The notes beneath the pieces were generated by a model. The model saw nothing but the letters and a program-made list of their open reading frames with translations. It searched no databases and was not told the DNA's origin. A stretch of 64,000 nucleotides of DNA, from contig NW_024467120.1 of NCBI RefSeq assembly GCF_017591425.1, forward strand, positions 5,208,001 through 5,272,000, given 5' to 3'. The position numbers and the translations under genes were made by a program. Positions 34,945-46,416 of the stretch are shown piece by piece; within the stretch, counting starts at the first letter, position 1, and each line of letters opens with the position of its first letter. The stretch comes from Ochotona curzoniae. Taxonomy: Eukaryota > Chordata > Mammalia > Lagomorpha > Ochotonidae.

Positions 34945-37663
34945 GACGCCACCGAAGGGAACACAAACCCTCCCGCCGGGTAGGTTGAGCGAGCGCTGCA
35001 AGCTGCGATACCCAGAGGAGCAAAAGGACCCTGGAGGCTGAGTGGCCAGGCCACCGGGGGGCTTAGGGACTGAGGCTCTCTGCCACTGCTTTAAGCCAGG
35101 CAGAGCTGAATCCATGCTGAATGCTTCCAACACCTGTTAAGTTTCAAAAATAGATGCCTTTGGAAAGGTAAGAAGAAATTTGCTTTGTTGCCAATAAAGC
35201 AGCCTCCATAGCAGGGATTGAGTCTTTAGGTTGAAGGTTGGACCAGACCTCCCGATGTCTTCAGGGGAGACCAGAAGTTGGCATGGTTTAGGTTGTCTAC
35301 CTTCTGTTATTTGGCAATGCATAGCAGTATGTTGACACACATGGCTATGAATAAGATGTTAGGTTAACCGTGGGAGCTCGGCCATGCAGCGCAGTGATTA
35401 TTTTATCAGATAATTACTGTTAAAGCAGAGTGAAACTCTGATCCTATGCTCAAGTTTAAGTTAAAGTGAAACTGGCTGGTATTTCAACAGGGAAAGGAGA
35501 TCTTTCACTTAACCCTTCTGGGGTAACTTTGCGCTTTCTTATCAGTTTTGGGGGGGATTCTATTGTGGGGTACCTCCAGAATTTCATGGAAATGCATACT
35601 GTGGAAAAAAAAATTATGTGTGGATTTCAAAACATTTTGTACCCAAGTAAGATCTTTGCATTCCAGGCCCTCCTCCTGCCCCCCACACATGAGCTTTTGA
35701 AAGACTATAGATTTTCCAGAAATGAAATAAACTCTGCTCTCTGGGTAAATGTTCTCTTTCCCTGATGCTTTCACGGCAGACGGTCAGTTCCTCATTTCTT
35801 TTTGGCCGCATGCATCTTGTGCAAACAGTAGCTGGGGCTCCTGTTTGAATTCCATGTGTTCTTTTGGTTTGGTGTTTCTTGGAGTGGTGAGAGCTATGAA
35901 GTGAAGGATAATGTATCTTAAACAGCAGAAGAGGGGTGTCTGTGCCCAAGAGCGAAATAAGTGAACTTTTGGGATGACTCAGGTTTAAGGGTGTGGGTCA
36001 GAGGCGAAAGGAGCCCAGCCAGTTTTAGCTGAGTTGTTGGTTAATTCAAGTATCTGCTGCCACAGCTTTCGCCAACAGGAGCCTGTCTCCAGTCGCTTTC
36101 ACATCTGATTCCTCTGCAGGTTCTTCCTGTCCACCACCACCCTCCTGCACCCAGCTCTCTCTCTTTCCTTCTCGACCTAAGTCCTTTTCTCCGGTAGCAG
36201 TCACATAAGTTTCTAAAATTACCTTGAGGAGATGGGAGTAGAGAGAGATTGACATCCACAGCAGATCCCCAAACCCACTCGGAGATAATTGTCTTATGAA
36301 ACATCCCAGGTTGTGGTTCCACACAACGCCGGCCCTGCCCTTGCACACCTTTGCTTGGCATTCTGTTCTTTGTAGTGAGACTAGACTTAGAAAAATGGGA
36401 AGGAGACCTAAAAAAAAAAAAAAAATCTGTTTCACTTAGCTTCTGTCTAAGTGACTGTCTTGATCAGTAAAAGAAAAAGAAAAAAAGGCAAAAATGCATA
36501 GTGAAAGTGGAAAAGATGTCCAGTGGTAGAAGTGAGTGCCTTGGTTTTTGATTCAAATTAAGCAGATTCAACCCAAGGCTTCCCGAGTAGATCACCCTAG
36601 CTAACTTGCCCCTGCACTACTGTGTTGGAGGTAAGGTTTGAGTATGGTCAAACACTGTCCATTTACTGAGGGTTTTGCAAATATTTACAGTCACCCCTGC
36701 CAAATGTCTCTGTGCTGAGTGTTGAAGAATTTTTCTCAGCATTCAAAAGCCCCATTCTCATGAATGGTTTCCGTTCATTGGCAATTTAAATGCATCTGGG
36801 TCTGCAGACCCGGTCCGTCTAAGATACGTCTTTTTTAAAGCAACCAGTCTTGAGGTCTCAGATGAGGAACCGGGGTTTTGTAGCCACAATCTGCAGCAAA
36901 GAGAAAAGTGCGCCCTCCCTAGAGCGACAAAAATCTGCCTCTTCAGTAGTGTACGTGTGTACGTGGCTTTGAACTTGAGAATATTTGAGATTTCCTTCTG
37001 GGAAAGCAATTTCGATATTTTAGATATTTAGAAATACTTCGATGTATGTTGTTTCTTTGCAGTGTTTCTGCTACTACTGGCCACTGTGTGTTCCCCCCGG
37101 CCTTGGCCTAGGGCCTCATTTCTTATTGACTCGAAGTTCTTCGTGTTTGAAATGTCCAGCTGGAGGCAGAGGGCAGGAGTCATGCTGAGCCTAGATGTTG
37201 GTGGTAGAACAAAGTCCAGGCAGTCCTGGGACTAAACTTTGTGCAACTGATTGTTTTCCAGGTGGGAAAGGGGCCAGGCTGCTCCACGAGTTTGCTGTCC
37301 GCGTTGGTCTTTAGGGAGTCTCTGTGGCCAAGTACTGAGACATCTCTTTCAGGGATGTCTGCCTGTGTTAGACAGAAGCTTCTCAGCTATGCCACATTAT
37401 CAGCATGTGCAGCTTTTGCGTTCAGGGTAAGAACCTGGCCTTTCGTGTGTGTGAGGCTTTCATGTGTAGTTCGGAAAGGTAGCCATAGTTATCCACTGTG
37501 CTACTGAGCGTCTGTTTACCGGGCCTTGGATTAAATGTGATCTCCAGCCTGAAAGAATTCTGTTTGTAATGTTGGAAGTGACTTTGCACTAAAGACGTAA
37601 TTTATTCCTTCGTGTTATACCTGAATATTCAAGCCGCTTTGGTGTGTGTCATCTCAATCAAGT

Positions 37664-37954
37664 CAGATATACACAGAGGAGAAGAGAGGAAGATCTTCCA
37701 TCCGTTGATTCACTCCCCAAGTGGCCACAATGGCCGGAGCTGAGCTAATCTGAAGCCAGGAGCCCGGAGCCTCTTCCAAGTCTCCCATGTGGGTGCAGGG
37801 TTTCAAAGCTTTGGGCCGTCCTTGACTGCTTTCCCAGGCCACAAGCAGGGAGTTGGATGGGAAGTTGGGCCACCGGGATTAGAACTGGCACCCATATGGG
37901 ATCCTGGTGCATGCAAGGTGAGGACTTTAGCCACTAGGTTATCCTGCTGGGCCC
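37664..37954 (-). mobile_element. C-SINE, reverse
   Basis: 'ggaagatcttccatccgttg', 'gccgtccttgactgctttcc' and 'gggattagaactggcaccca', ending 'tcctgctgggccc'. The T-run at the tail end is lost. Confidence 0.92.
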
Positions 37955-38697
37955 TTCTGCGTGCTTTAAAAGAAAAAAATTTTTTATGGATAATATTTGG
38001 TAATGTTTCTATGACATCACTTGAACATTAAGTAGCTTGAAAAGGCATAGTGACACATAAATTGACTTATCTTAGGTGTCTTTTTTACTTTGGGGGGAAA
38101 GTGGGAGATCTGGGACTGATGTGTTGTTTGCGTTAACTTCGGCATTTGCTACTTACAAGCCACTGTATCGTACTGTAATCATTATTTCAAAGTGGAAACT
38201 ATTCATTAAAGAGAGCCAGAGTTGCTTGTGCTCGTGCAACACAGAATGAGAAACTTCTGTGACTGGATCCCTCTCTTGACAGCACAGCAGCCAATGTGAA
38301 ATGTGGTTCTCTGACTTGTAGCTGAATTGATTTTGAGTGCAGGACCTGCAATCTCCATTAAGATTGTGCTTTGAAAGGTCTGTCCTATTGGTTTCTAATT
38401 CCTCCAAAGTCATGTGTTTGAGTCCCAGCCTTTAGTCAGCTTGAGCTTGAACTTCTAGGGAAAAGAATGAGACAAATCGTTTCCCTTTGCTGAATGTGTA
38501 GCCAAAGTTATCAATCCACAGATTCTCCTTGGGGGAGTCTACAGAATGATCTGGTGACTACTTCCTCAATGGCTTTGACCTTTATATGTGGGGACTGGAT
38601 TTAATCAGCTATATCTCTAGGACTTATTGTGGACTTTGTGTTTTTGTGGGTGGACTTTGTTTCCTGCATTATGGATTCCTTTTAAAAGAAGCTGATT

Positions 38698-39000
38698 AGG
38701 GGAAAGCATGGTGGCTTCTCAGGCTAATCCTTTGCCCTGTGACTCTGACTCTCCATATGGGTGCCTGTTCATGTCTGGTTGCTCCAGTTTTGATCCAGCA
38801 GCGGAGGATGGCCCAAGTTCTTGAGACCCTGCACCCAAGGGGGAGATCAGAAGATGCTCCTGGGTCCTGGTTTCAGATTGGCTCAGCCCTGGCCATTGTG
38901 GCCATTGAGGGAGTGGACCAGAGAATCTAAAACCTTCTCTCGCTATCTCTCCTCATTCTGTGAAATCTACTTTTCAAATTAAAAAAAAAATTTTTTTTGA
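38698..39000 (+). mobile_element. Old C-type SINE, forward
   Basis: 'aggggaaagcatggtggctt' head, 'gagaccctgcacccaagggg' and 'ctcagccctggccattgtgg', with an A-tail at 38979-38990. Confidence 0.82.
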
Positions 39001-39935
39001 AGAAGAAACTGGTTAAGAAAAGATATATATGAAGATGTACACCTTGTGTCTTGCTCAGCAAACTGGCTTTCGGTTAGATTCTAATTACAGTCTCTGTATG
39101 AAGCTGTTAACTGCTGTTAAGAGGGGATTGTATTCACACCTGCTTGTCTTTCCTTGGAGGAAGAAAAATTTGATGTGGTGACTCTTACTTCTTGGTCAAG
39201 AAATCAGCCTGTAGCCTGTCTCTTGTGCTATGGACTTTTCGGAAGTGCCATGTGGTCTCGATGTGTTAATTGCATCATTGTCTGACCTGCCTTTTAGTGG
39301 CGTTCCTTCTTGCTTCTGGGCTTTGTTCCTCTGCCAGGCAAGGAAAGAAAATTATTCGGTAGGACCGGATGAATGATTTTAGGTGGTAGGGGAACCACTG
39401 ATTATAAAAAGGAGTGGGCTGGGCACAGTGGGGTATTGAACAGGGAGCTCCCGTGATGAGTATAAATTCCTCTGCCAAAAATTCCATTGGCTGTGATCCT
39501 CATACTCACTCTTGCCTTCTTTGATATGTTTGGATTGTTAAGGAAGCCGGGAATAGATTTCCACCCTTGCGCCTCATCCTGTGGTGCAATGAGAACTTGG
39601 AAAGAAGGCAAGGAAAAGGACATGGGCTTTTTTAGAAAAAGGACCAGCATTTTGCAAATGCTAAAAGTTGACAACACAGAAGGTTCAATCTTCTCTGAGA
39701 TATATTTTGTAAGCAAAACACACAAAAAATTTAAACCTCATTACAACTTTTTTTTTTCGACTTTATTCGCAGCTTCATTATTAACAGGGGAATGTTTAGA
39801 AAACAGTGCTATCTGATACCTAAGGGTTCCTCCTCCTTAATGGAGTCTGTCCTATTCATCCACAGGTAGGTAGTAGGGAAGGACGGTCATGCCCTGTTAA
39901 TATTTTGGTTAATGACACACTGCATGTATGGCAGT
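39001..39935. other. Intron sequence, nothing recognised
   Basis: Overlapping ORFs of 107 and 109 codons on opposite strands (39402-39816) have no domains and are probably chance. Confidence 0.45.
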
Positions 39936-39939
39936 GGAT

Positions 39940-40290
39940 GATAATGGAACTGAAAAGCTCCTATTGTCTAGTGACTCCATTGCCGTCATATCATGGCACG
40001 AGGCATTACTCACGCATTTGTGTGATGCTAACGCAAACACACCTAGCACGCTACCATTTATACTAAAGTGGAGCACGCACAATGATGTACAATACGATAA
40101 ATGGCTGTGTTCCTGATTTGTGTGTTTACTCCGCTGAACTTTTTTTTCATCACTGTTTTAGAGTATACTCTCCTGTTTATATAAAAAGTGACTGAAATGC
40201 AGTTTGCTGCATGACGTGGCGGCAGCCACATCCCGCTCATGTTTACTGAATCTTTGGATTGCATCAAGAGGCCACATGGTGTGACTGACC
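39940..40290. repeat. Possible ancient DNA-transposon-like repeat
   Basis: 'ggaactgaaaagctcctatt' followed by 'gtctagtgactccattgccg' and 'gcattactcacgcatttgtg' resembles a dispersed repeat I recall from the human genome. I cannot name the family. It could instead be conserved non-coding sequence. Confidence 0.35.
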
Positions 40291-40618
40291 TGAACCTTCT
40301 AGGTTTGTTAAATGCACTCTGTCATGTTTGTGTAATAAAATCTCCTAAAATAGCAAAAGCCCCAGATGATGAATTTTTTTTTTTTCCAGAAACTATTCTG
40401 ATAGCTTAATCCGCATGTGACTCTCTTTGCATGTCAGTTCCATATTTAGAAGACAGAGGTCTCCAAGTTACAGAACTTCGATCTTGCCATCCTGGAAACG
40501 GTTGAGAGAAGATGTTAGAATGAAGAATGTGTAGACTGAAGTGCTTCTCATTTTTGGTTTCCTCTGAGATAAGCTGTGGAACAACATACAGAACCCAAGT
40601 TCCCTTTCCTTTCTTCCT

Positions 40619-40945
40619 TTTTAAGAGTTATTTTTATTTGAAAGACAGAGTTATAGAGAGTTGTAGTGGTAGAGAGAGAATTCTTCCATCTACTGATTCA
40701 CTCTGCAAATGCCCGCAATGGGCAGAGCTGAACTGATCTGATCTGAAACCAGGAGCCAAATGCTTTTTCCAGGGTCTCCCACGTTGGTGCAGAGGCCCAA
40801 GGACTTGGACCATCCTTTACTGCTTTCTTGGGCTATAAGCAAGGAGCTGGATGGTAAGTGCAGAGTCCAGGACTTGAACCGGCAACCATATGGGATCCCA
40901 GTGCTGCAGGCGGAAGCTTAGCCCACTTTGTCACGATGCCAGCCT
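40619..40945 (-). mobile_element. Old C-type SINE, reverse
   Basis: 'ttatttttatttgaaagaca', 'gctgaactgatctgatctga' (a small duplication of 'ctgat'), ending 'tcacgatgccagcct'. Confidence 0.85.
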
Positions 40946-41939
40946 GAAGTTCCCTTTTCTTAGCTACACGAGGTTTGGCGACCCGCAGTTCACAATGTTG
41001 CCGCCTCACGGGGTGAGGGTAGTGAGGAGTGTCGGCTTCCTTCCCCCTTAAGACCTACCTAGTTCTCATTTTGCTTCCACTGGGGAATTGATTTACTTAT
41101 TTGGAAAACATTGAGAGAGCATGCTACCGTAGTATCATGTTTGCACTCATTGGTTTTAAGCATGAATCTTTTATAAAGTAATCAAAGAAATACAAAATAT
41201 ACCCGAGTATTTGCAGTTGGTTGTAGTCTGACTATTAGCGAGGCTGCTCAAGGTCCCATTTAGAATGTGTATTCTGGCAGTTTTTCTGAGCTAACTAAGA
41301 TTCATGAGATGTTCCTGTCCATGAGAGATCACAGAGCTGGCCTGAGTCGCAGGAAGTAAAATCACAAAACTGGGAAGTGTGGTGTAGCTGCAAGCCCTCG
41401 TCTCCAGTCAAGGGAGACCAGCACTCGGTGCTGTTGCTGCTGATCTTACTACTGTTCCCAGCTGTTTGAGTCACCACTGGTTTCTGTAAAGAACAGGAAC
41501 CGACGGCCAGTGAAAGCACTTTGTTGAGTACAAGGGCCAAGGTCAACACCGTGGGGATTCTTGGTTTGTGTTGAGTGGAAACTGGCCACGTGACATGTCA
41601 TTCTAAGCTGGTCTGGGAGAGCTTTGTTGACAAGAGGTGGGACTTTTGAATGGCTGCTTCTTTGGGCTTTGTTCTAGCAAGGACTTCTTTGGAGAATCGG
41701 TCTCCATTATAAAGGCTACAGGTTAGCCTTTCCCCACACGATCCTGAAAGCCCTTCCCTCTGCCAGCTGCTTCCCACAGTCCTGCCAGCTCTTCACAACC
41801 ATGGCTCGGTATCTTGCAAGGCGTATGATGAGCATTTGAGGTATACCCATGTTCTGTCTTGTCCCTTGTTTTTGAATAACTGATCAGTGTCTCACTGCCT
41901 GGAGGTAAGGTCTCAGCAGAGATCAACTAAGTTTTTACT
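40946..41939. other. Intron sequence, nothing recognised
   Basis: No supported gene or repeat; one 84-codon minus-strand ORF without features. Confidence 0.45.
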
Positions 41940-42790
41940 TACATCAATATATCCTTTTCATTGTTACTGTTCTCGTGAGGGTTTTCCCTTCCCTCCCCCC
42001 ATTCTCCTTCCCAGTGTTTTTCCCCAGTCACAAGTCCAGCATTGTAGGTCTAGACAGTGGTAGATAATATAGTGTAATATTGTATAATGTAGTATCCCAT
42101 TGTCAAGGTCTGTTGAACAGTTTCATTAGGAGTCCTTTTCATGCTACAACTGTATCTTCATGTCCTGGTATACTAGTTTCCACTACACAGTTCATCCATG
42201 AGAACATATGCACATACATGTTTACCTGTGTATTTATTTGTTTTGTGTTTTCCATGAATGTTGCCTTACATCAAAGAGATATCACATGATATTTGTTCTT
42301 TGGGGATTGGTTTATTTCCTTAAACATAATTGGCTCTAGCTGAGGCCATTTTGTTGCAAATGGTAGAATTTCATTCTTTTAAATGACTCAGTAGTATTCC
42401 ATGGAGCAGATGTACTAGTTTCTTCACCCATTCCTCTTTTGATGGGCATCTGGATTGTTTCCATATCTTTGCTGTTGTGGATTGTACTACTGTAAATATA
42501 GGGTTTCAGGCTGCTTTCACACATGAAAGGAAGATTTTGCTTCCTTTGGATCTATTCCTAGGCATGGGATAGCTGGGTCATACAGCAGGTCAATTTTCAG
42601 TTCTCTTAGCACTCTCCATGCTGACTTCCATAGTAGTTGTACTAGCCTACACTCCCACCAACAGTGAAGGAGCCCACATCCATGCCAGCAGGTGTTGTTA
42701 GTAGATATGCAAATGTAGGCCAATCTCACTGGAGTTAGGTGGAACCTGAGTGTTGTCTTTATTTTTATTTCCCTAATAGCTATACCCTGT
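41940..42790 (-). mobile_element. Older L1 3' end with ORF2 C-terminus, reverse
   Basis: Minus-strand translation at 42517-42729 gives a decayed version of the ORF2 Cys-rich region ([23 protein letters not shown]). This parallels residues 1130-1170 of the intact L1. The 3' UTR complement with its C-rich tract lies at 41985-42025. ORF2 is broken by stops and frameshifts, so the fragment is inactive. Confidence 0.93.
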
Positions 42791-43156
42791 TATATCAGTA
42801 ATGTTCAGTTGATTCATTCCTTTAGCTTTCCATTTGCTAAGTTTCTTTATCAGTTTCTCTAAATATGAACATTTTTGTGGAATGTTGCAGTCATTCTGAA
42901 ATAACTCTTTAGGATCTTTGTAAAACATGATGCTTCTCAGTCACATTATCTTTCTGTGTGAGGGAGGAACTCTTTTGACTTCTGGATCATCAAATAGGCA
43001 TAAATGGCAACAGTTAAAAATACTTTCACTGTTGGCTCTCTCACCCTCTGCATTTTTGGAGTAGGCTGCTTGTTCAGGTTTCAGGTAGATTATGAAAACA
43101 ATGTACACATCCTGTGTTTCCAACACAGGTTCTCAAGTGTTCCTTTCTTTTGCAAT

Positions 43157-43403
43157 TTTTTTTTTTTTGATCAAAAAGGCGGATATACAGAGAGGAAGAT
43201 CTTCCGTCGGATGGTTCACTCCCCAAGAGGCTACAAAGGCTGGTGCTGAGCCAATCTGAAGCCAGGAGCCTCTTCCGGGTCTCTATGCTGGTGCAGGGTC
43301 CCAAAGTCTTGGGCCGTGCTCGACTGTATTCCCAAGCCACAGGCAGGGAGCTGAATTAGAACCAGTGCTCATATGGGATCCCAGCGCATTCAAGGCGAGG
43401 ACA
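43157..43403 (-). mobile_element. C-SINE, reverse, head lost
   Basis: T-run, then 'gaggaagatcttccgtcgga' and 'gggtcccaaagtcttgggcc', stopping after 'caaggcgaggacagcc'. The GGCCC head is missing. Confidence 0.92.
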
Positions 43404-44119
43404 GCCTTCAGCCAGACCTGAGGACACACGGGCCCTCTGTGGCAATTCTGATGGAAACATACAAGGGGCAAAATGACTTTTCTTTCCTACTAGATATTAC
43501 TTGCTTCTGTAACCATCATTTTCTAGAAATATTCCTGCAGCGTGTAGCACTGCTGTTTCTCTGCACCTGATAACTCAGTGCATCAGGCATCTTAGAACAG
43601 CTTCCTGCAGCGTGCCAAGGGCCAATCTGTCCTTGTGATCTGGTTAGGTGTTTTTGAAACATGAGACCTGCCACCAACCCCAGGAAGTTTAAGCCTGGAG
43701 AGAGCTGTCAGATTTCTCTTGGCAACAAGTTTCAGCATTCTAGCCAAAATTCTTTCCCTAAGGGGTTCTAGATACCCAGTGAAAGCAAAGCCACATTTGT
43801 AATAACTGCTAAAGAAATTGTAATTGCTGTCTTTTAAAATCAAGTGATATGGTGGGCAATTCCAATTACCTTCTTATCTTAGGCAAAAATGTGAGGTATG
43901 AGGCAGAGCAAGTCCAGCAAGGCGGGCCAGGAGGAGGGAGGTAGCTCTTTGTAGAGGTCCAGGGGGATGGCCCGCGTGCCTGTGAGAGAGTGGCAGACAC
44001 AGAGGGAAGGTGAGGGTAGGAGAGCCCTTGGTCCTTCGGTAGATACCACTTCTGAACTTCCTGCCATCCCACTGGTAGTTTGGGAGGGGTGAAATTTGGC
44101 TGTAGGGTGGATGCATCTT

Positions 44120-44134
44120 AAGACCTGAAGGATG
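44120..44134 (+). repeat. L1 target-site duplication, left copy
   Basis: 'aagacctgaaggatg' recurs exactly at 50730-50744. The pre-insertion junction reads CTT/AAGA, a usual variant of the L1 endonuclease TT/AAAA site. Confidence 0.95.
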
Positions 44135-45398
44135 GAGGCGGAGCGAAGATGGCCGACGTAGGAGGAAGGCTGTGAGGGAGAGTCTAGTGAGAGAGGGATA
44201 GAAAGCTACAGAAGCAGCAAAGAGGAACAGCAGGGAACCGCAGGGAGAGGTCCGTGAAGCTCCCTGGGACAGTGTGGAGCCAAAAAGATCCACACAACTC
44301 GGAAGAACAACGAGAACGGAGCAGGGCAAAGGCAGAGAAACCGACATCCCACTCCAGACCTGCTGAGTCACTTTTGAAAACGGCCTGACGGGAGACGCGG
44401 CCAGCTCGGAGGCGGGGAGATCAGGGGGATCGTCACCGGCGGGAGGCCTTCGGCAGCGGTGGAGGCAGACTGCAGCGGCCGGACCTTTGGTGAGCTGGGG
44501 GTTGACGTGGCAGCCTCCGCATTTCTTGCCCCCCGCTGAGGCTCCAGCCTCAGAACGCGGAGCAGAGGGCCGAAACTGTTGGGTTTGTGTGGAACTACGC
44601 ACAGTGGTGTTGTGTTGGTGGCTGAGGGGGCCCCGGGAAGGCGCATCGGATGTCCCTGCGCTGAGGGGACCAGTGCGGCTCGGTGCGCAGAGGTAGCTGG
44701 CGAGGGTCTGGAGTCCCCCACATCCTGCCTGGTGAGTGCTTGAAACCACCAGGACTCTGATCGCCGCACCGAGCGGGCTGGGCGCCCCGCCTGCAGCAGC
44801 AGCACCTCCGTAGCGCAGGTTCAGGTGTCAGGAGAACTCCTGCAACAAACTGACACGGTGCGAACCTGCCGCCGTGAAGTCATTATAACAGGGCGCCCGG
44901 GCCACTCCTCCGCTAAGGGCCTGTGTGGGGGAGCCACACGGGAGCAGGGGCTCTGAACACCCACACACCACGAGTGGTGGATTCACTGCACAAGAGCCAC
45001 GCCTGCAAAGTGCCTCACCCACAGTCCCGTGTGTGGGAGACGCACCAGGTGGGCTCTGAAAAACCCTGCAGTCCCTGACACGGAGAACGCAGGGAGAAAG
45101 CACATAAAACCTTCTACGCACTGCGGATTCCCGTGAAGGGAGCACACCCAGAGAGCGCCTCCATCCCGCCACGCCCTGGGGTGTCACACCTGTAGAAGAG
45201 GTGCCCAGAGTGTGCCTGGAATCCACTGGGCCCCCAAGGTGGTGCTCTACAGCCCCGGGCCCTGAGAACGCACCAACGGTGCCTTGAAAATTACCACGCC
45301 CGGCAACACCACGCCTACAGGCTCCAATCTCTACAGGAAAGCACCTGACAGCCCCTCAACACACGGGTCCATTTGCCTCACCAGAATACACCAACGCA
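44135..45398 (+). promoter_or_regulatory. L1 5' UTR and internal promoter
   Basis: GC- and CpG-rich, about 1.26 kb, with no clear tandem monomers (unlike mouse L1). It carries a YY1-like site at +12. The antisense strand is open over long stretches. By analogy with other L1s it holds the internal Pol II promoter; the CpGs are likely targets of silencing methylation. Confidence 0.85.
44146..44154 (+). promoter_or_regulatory. YY1-type site at L1 +12 to +20
   Basis: 'aagatggcc' lies 12 bp from the element start. In human L1 the YY1 site that fixes the transcription start has the same core at almost the same position. Binding here is inferred. Confidence 0.7.
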
Positions 45399-46361
45399 AT
45401 GGGAAAAACCACCAGAAAGAGTTGTGCTCCAGATGAAAGAGCCAGCACCCCACCAAACAAGGGCCAAAAGCCATTATCAATATCGACGATACGAGATGAA
45501 GACATGGAAGTGTTACCAACAAAGGAATTGATGAAAATAATGCTAAAATCTCTCAGAGACGTGGACACAAAGCTGGAAGACTTCCAGAACCGTATAATCA
45601 CCGAAATACAACAAATCAAAACCAAACTGGATGCCCAAGATAATAAGATTGAAAGCCTCATCAACAGAATAAATGCGGCAGAGGAAAGGATCTCTGAAAC
45701 AGAAGACACACAAAATGAAAGTGCCCAGCGAATTAAACAGCTGGAGACAAACCTCAGCAAAACTAATAAAATGATGCAAGAGATGAAGGATTACCTTAGA
45801 AAATTGAATATTCGGATCATCGGCCTCCCCGAGGGAGTAGAAAGAGAATCTGGGATGCAAGCAGTGCTCGATGAAATTATACAGGAAAACTTCCAAAACA
45901 CTTGGAACACGAATCCACCCCGCATACAGGATGGACAGAGAACTCCCAACAGACATGATCCAAAGAGATCTTCACCCAGACACACGGTGCTCAAGTTCTA
46001 CTCCAATGAAGACAAAGAAGGAATCCTGAGACAAGTACGAAGTAGAGAAAAGATCACATACAGGGGAAAACCCATCAGAATCACTGCTGACTTCTCCGAA
46101 GAGACCCTACAAGCAAGGAGAGAATGGACAAAGATCTTCCAAGTCCTGAAACAAAACAACTGTCAACCAAAAATAATCTACCCAGCAAAGATCTCATTTG
46201 TATATGAGAACGAAATCAGATACTTCAATAGCAAAGAAAAACTAGAAGAATATGTCTACACAAAACCAGCTCTGCAAAGTCTCCTTAGAAATGCGCTAGT
46301 CCCGGACAAAAAGGAGGCAAATCACAAACAAAGTTGGCAAATAAGAAGGTCTCCAAACTAA
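45399..46361 (+). CDS. L1 ORF1 protein, RNA-binding chaperone, intact (320 aa)
   Basis: Encodes L1 ORF1p, which trimerises, binds L1 RNA in cis and acts as a nucleic-acid chaperone in the cytoplasmic L1 RNP. A short basic N-terminus is followed by a long coiled coil (about residues 40-133, heptad Leu/Ile). Next come an RRM-like domain starting at NIRIIGLPEG (137-146) and a C-terminal domain with GKPIRITADFS (223-233), ARREW (239-243) and YPAKISF (261-267). All are landmarks shared with human ORF1p, which is 338 aa, so the length is normal. The first Met is used because it opens the frame 37 codons before the coiled coil and nothing upstream in frame is conserved. No stop or frameshift. Confidence 0.97.
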   Translation: MGKTTRKSCAPDERASTPPNKGQKPLSISTIRDEDMEVLPTKELMKIMLKSLRDVDTKLEDFQNRIITEIQQIKTKLDAQDNKIESLINRINAAEERISETEDTQNESAQRIKQLETNLSKTNKMMQEMKDYLRKLNIRIIGLPEGVERESGMQAVLDEIIQENFQNTWNTNPPRIQDGQRTPNRHDPKRSSPRHTVLKFYSNEDKEGILRQVRSREKITYRGKPIRITADFSEETLQARREWTKIFQVLKQNNCQPKIIYPAKISFVYENEIRYFNSKEKLEEYVYTKPALQSLLRNALVPDKKEANHKQSWQIRRSPN

Positions 46362-46416
46362 AGGCCGCACCAACAAGACAATTACATAGGCAACAACACA
46401 CACACAACACAATCAC
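46362..46416 (+). other. Inter-ORF spacer of the L1
   Basis: 55 nt, ACA/CAA-rich and unstructured. Its length is close to that of the human L1 spacer. ORF2 is translated from the same bicistronic RNA, by an unconventional reinitiation-type mechanism in studied L1s. Confidence 0.85.

Larger units (their letters stand above)
34660..34979 (+). other. RNF144B: Inferred non-coding exon 1 of RNF144B
   Basis: The start is set by the TATA box and is approximate. The end is set by the donor 'ccgg|gtaggt'. It is about 320 nt, GC-rich, and contains a (TCC)n run and a 22-codon upstream ORF. It would splice to the acceptor at 54857/54858. Human RNF144B likewise has a 5' non-coding exon in a CpG island, as far as I recall. 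Confidence 0.6.
34440..35010 (+). promoter_or_regulatory. RNF144B: CpG island and core promoter, inferred for RNF144B
   Basis: The only non-repeat CpG-rich block in the window. It holds a TATA box (tataaata, 34631-34638), a GC box (ggggcggg, 34735-34742) and paired ETS-type 'ggaag'/'cttcc' cores (34599-34629). Downstream lie a (TCC)n run and a GT donor at 34980. The next recognisable exon on the same strand is RNF144B exon 2 at 54858, so this is most simply its promoter. The link is inferred, since no transcript is available. An unrelated upstream transcript is the alternative. Confidence 0.75.
43874..44749 (-). other. Antisense ORF (291 codons) from L1 5' UTR into flank
   Basis: Open from ATG at 44749 to a stop at 43874. 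The first 205 codons lie in the L1 5' UTR and the last 86 in the flanking intron, crossing the duplication without a stop. The product is Ser/Pro/Leu-rich with no recognised domain. Two other antisense frames in the 5' UTR are also open (145 codons at 44368-44805, 132 codons at 44828-45226), as expected of CpG-rich DNA. So this may be chance, though the position recalls primate L1 ORF0. Confidence 0.25.

Noticed and set aside
34294..35133. 279-codon minus-strand ORF over the CpG island, with 161- and 130-codon ORFs in other frames
   Set aside because: CpG-rich DNA is stop-poor, several frames on both strands are open at once, the (TCC)n run appears as poly-Glu or poly-Pro, and no domain is recognisable.
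43592..43843. 83-codon minus-strand ORF just upstream of the L1
   Set aside because: No recognised feature and no splice or promoter context.
44135..45398. L1 5' UTR CpG-rich block as a second host promoter or exon of RNF144B
   Set aside because: It lies within the target-site duplications, so it belongs to the inserted element, although it could still drive chimeric transcripts.
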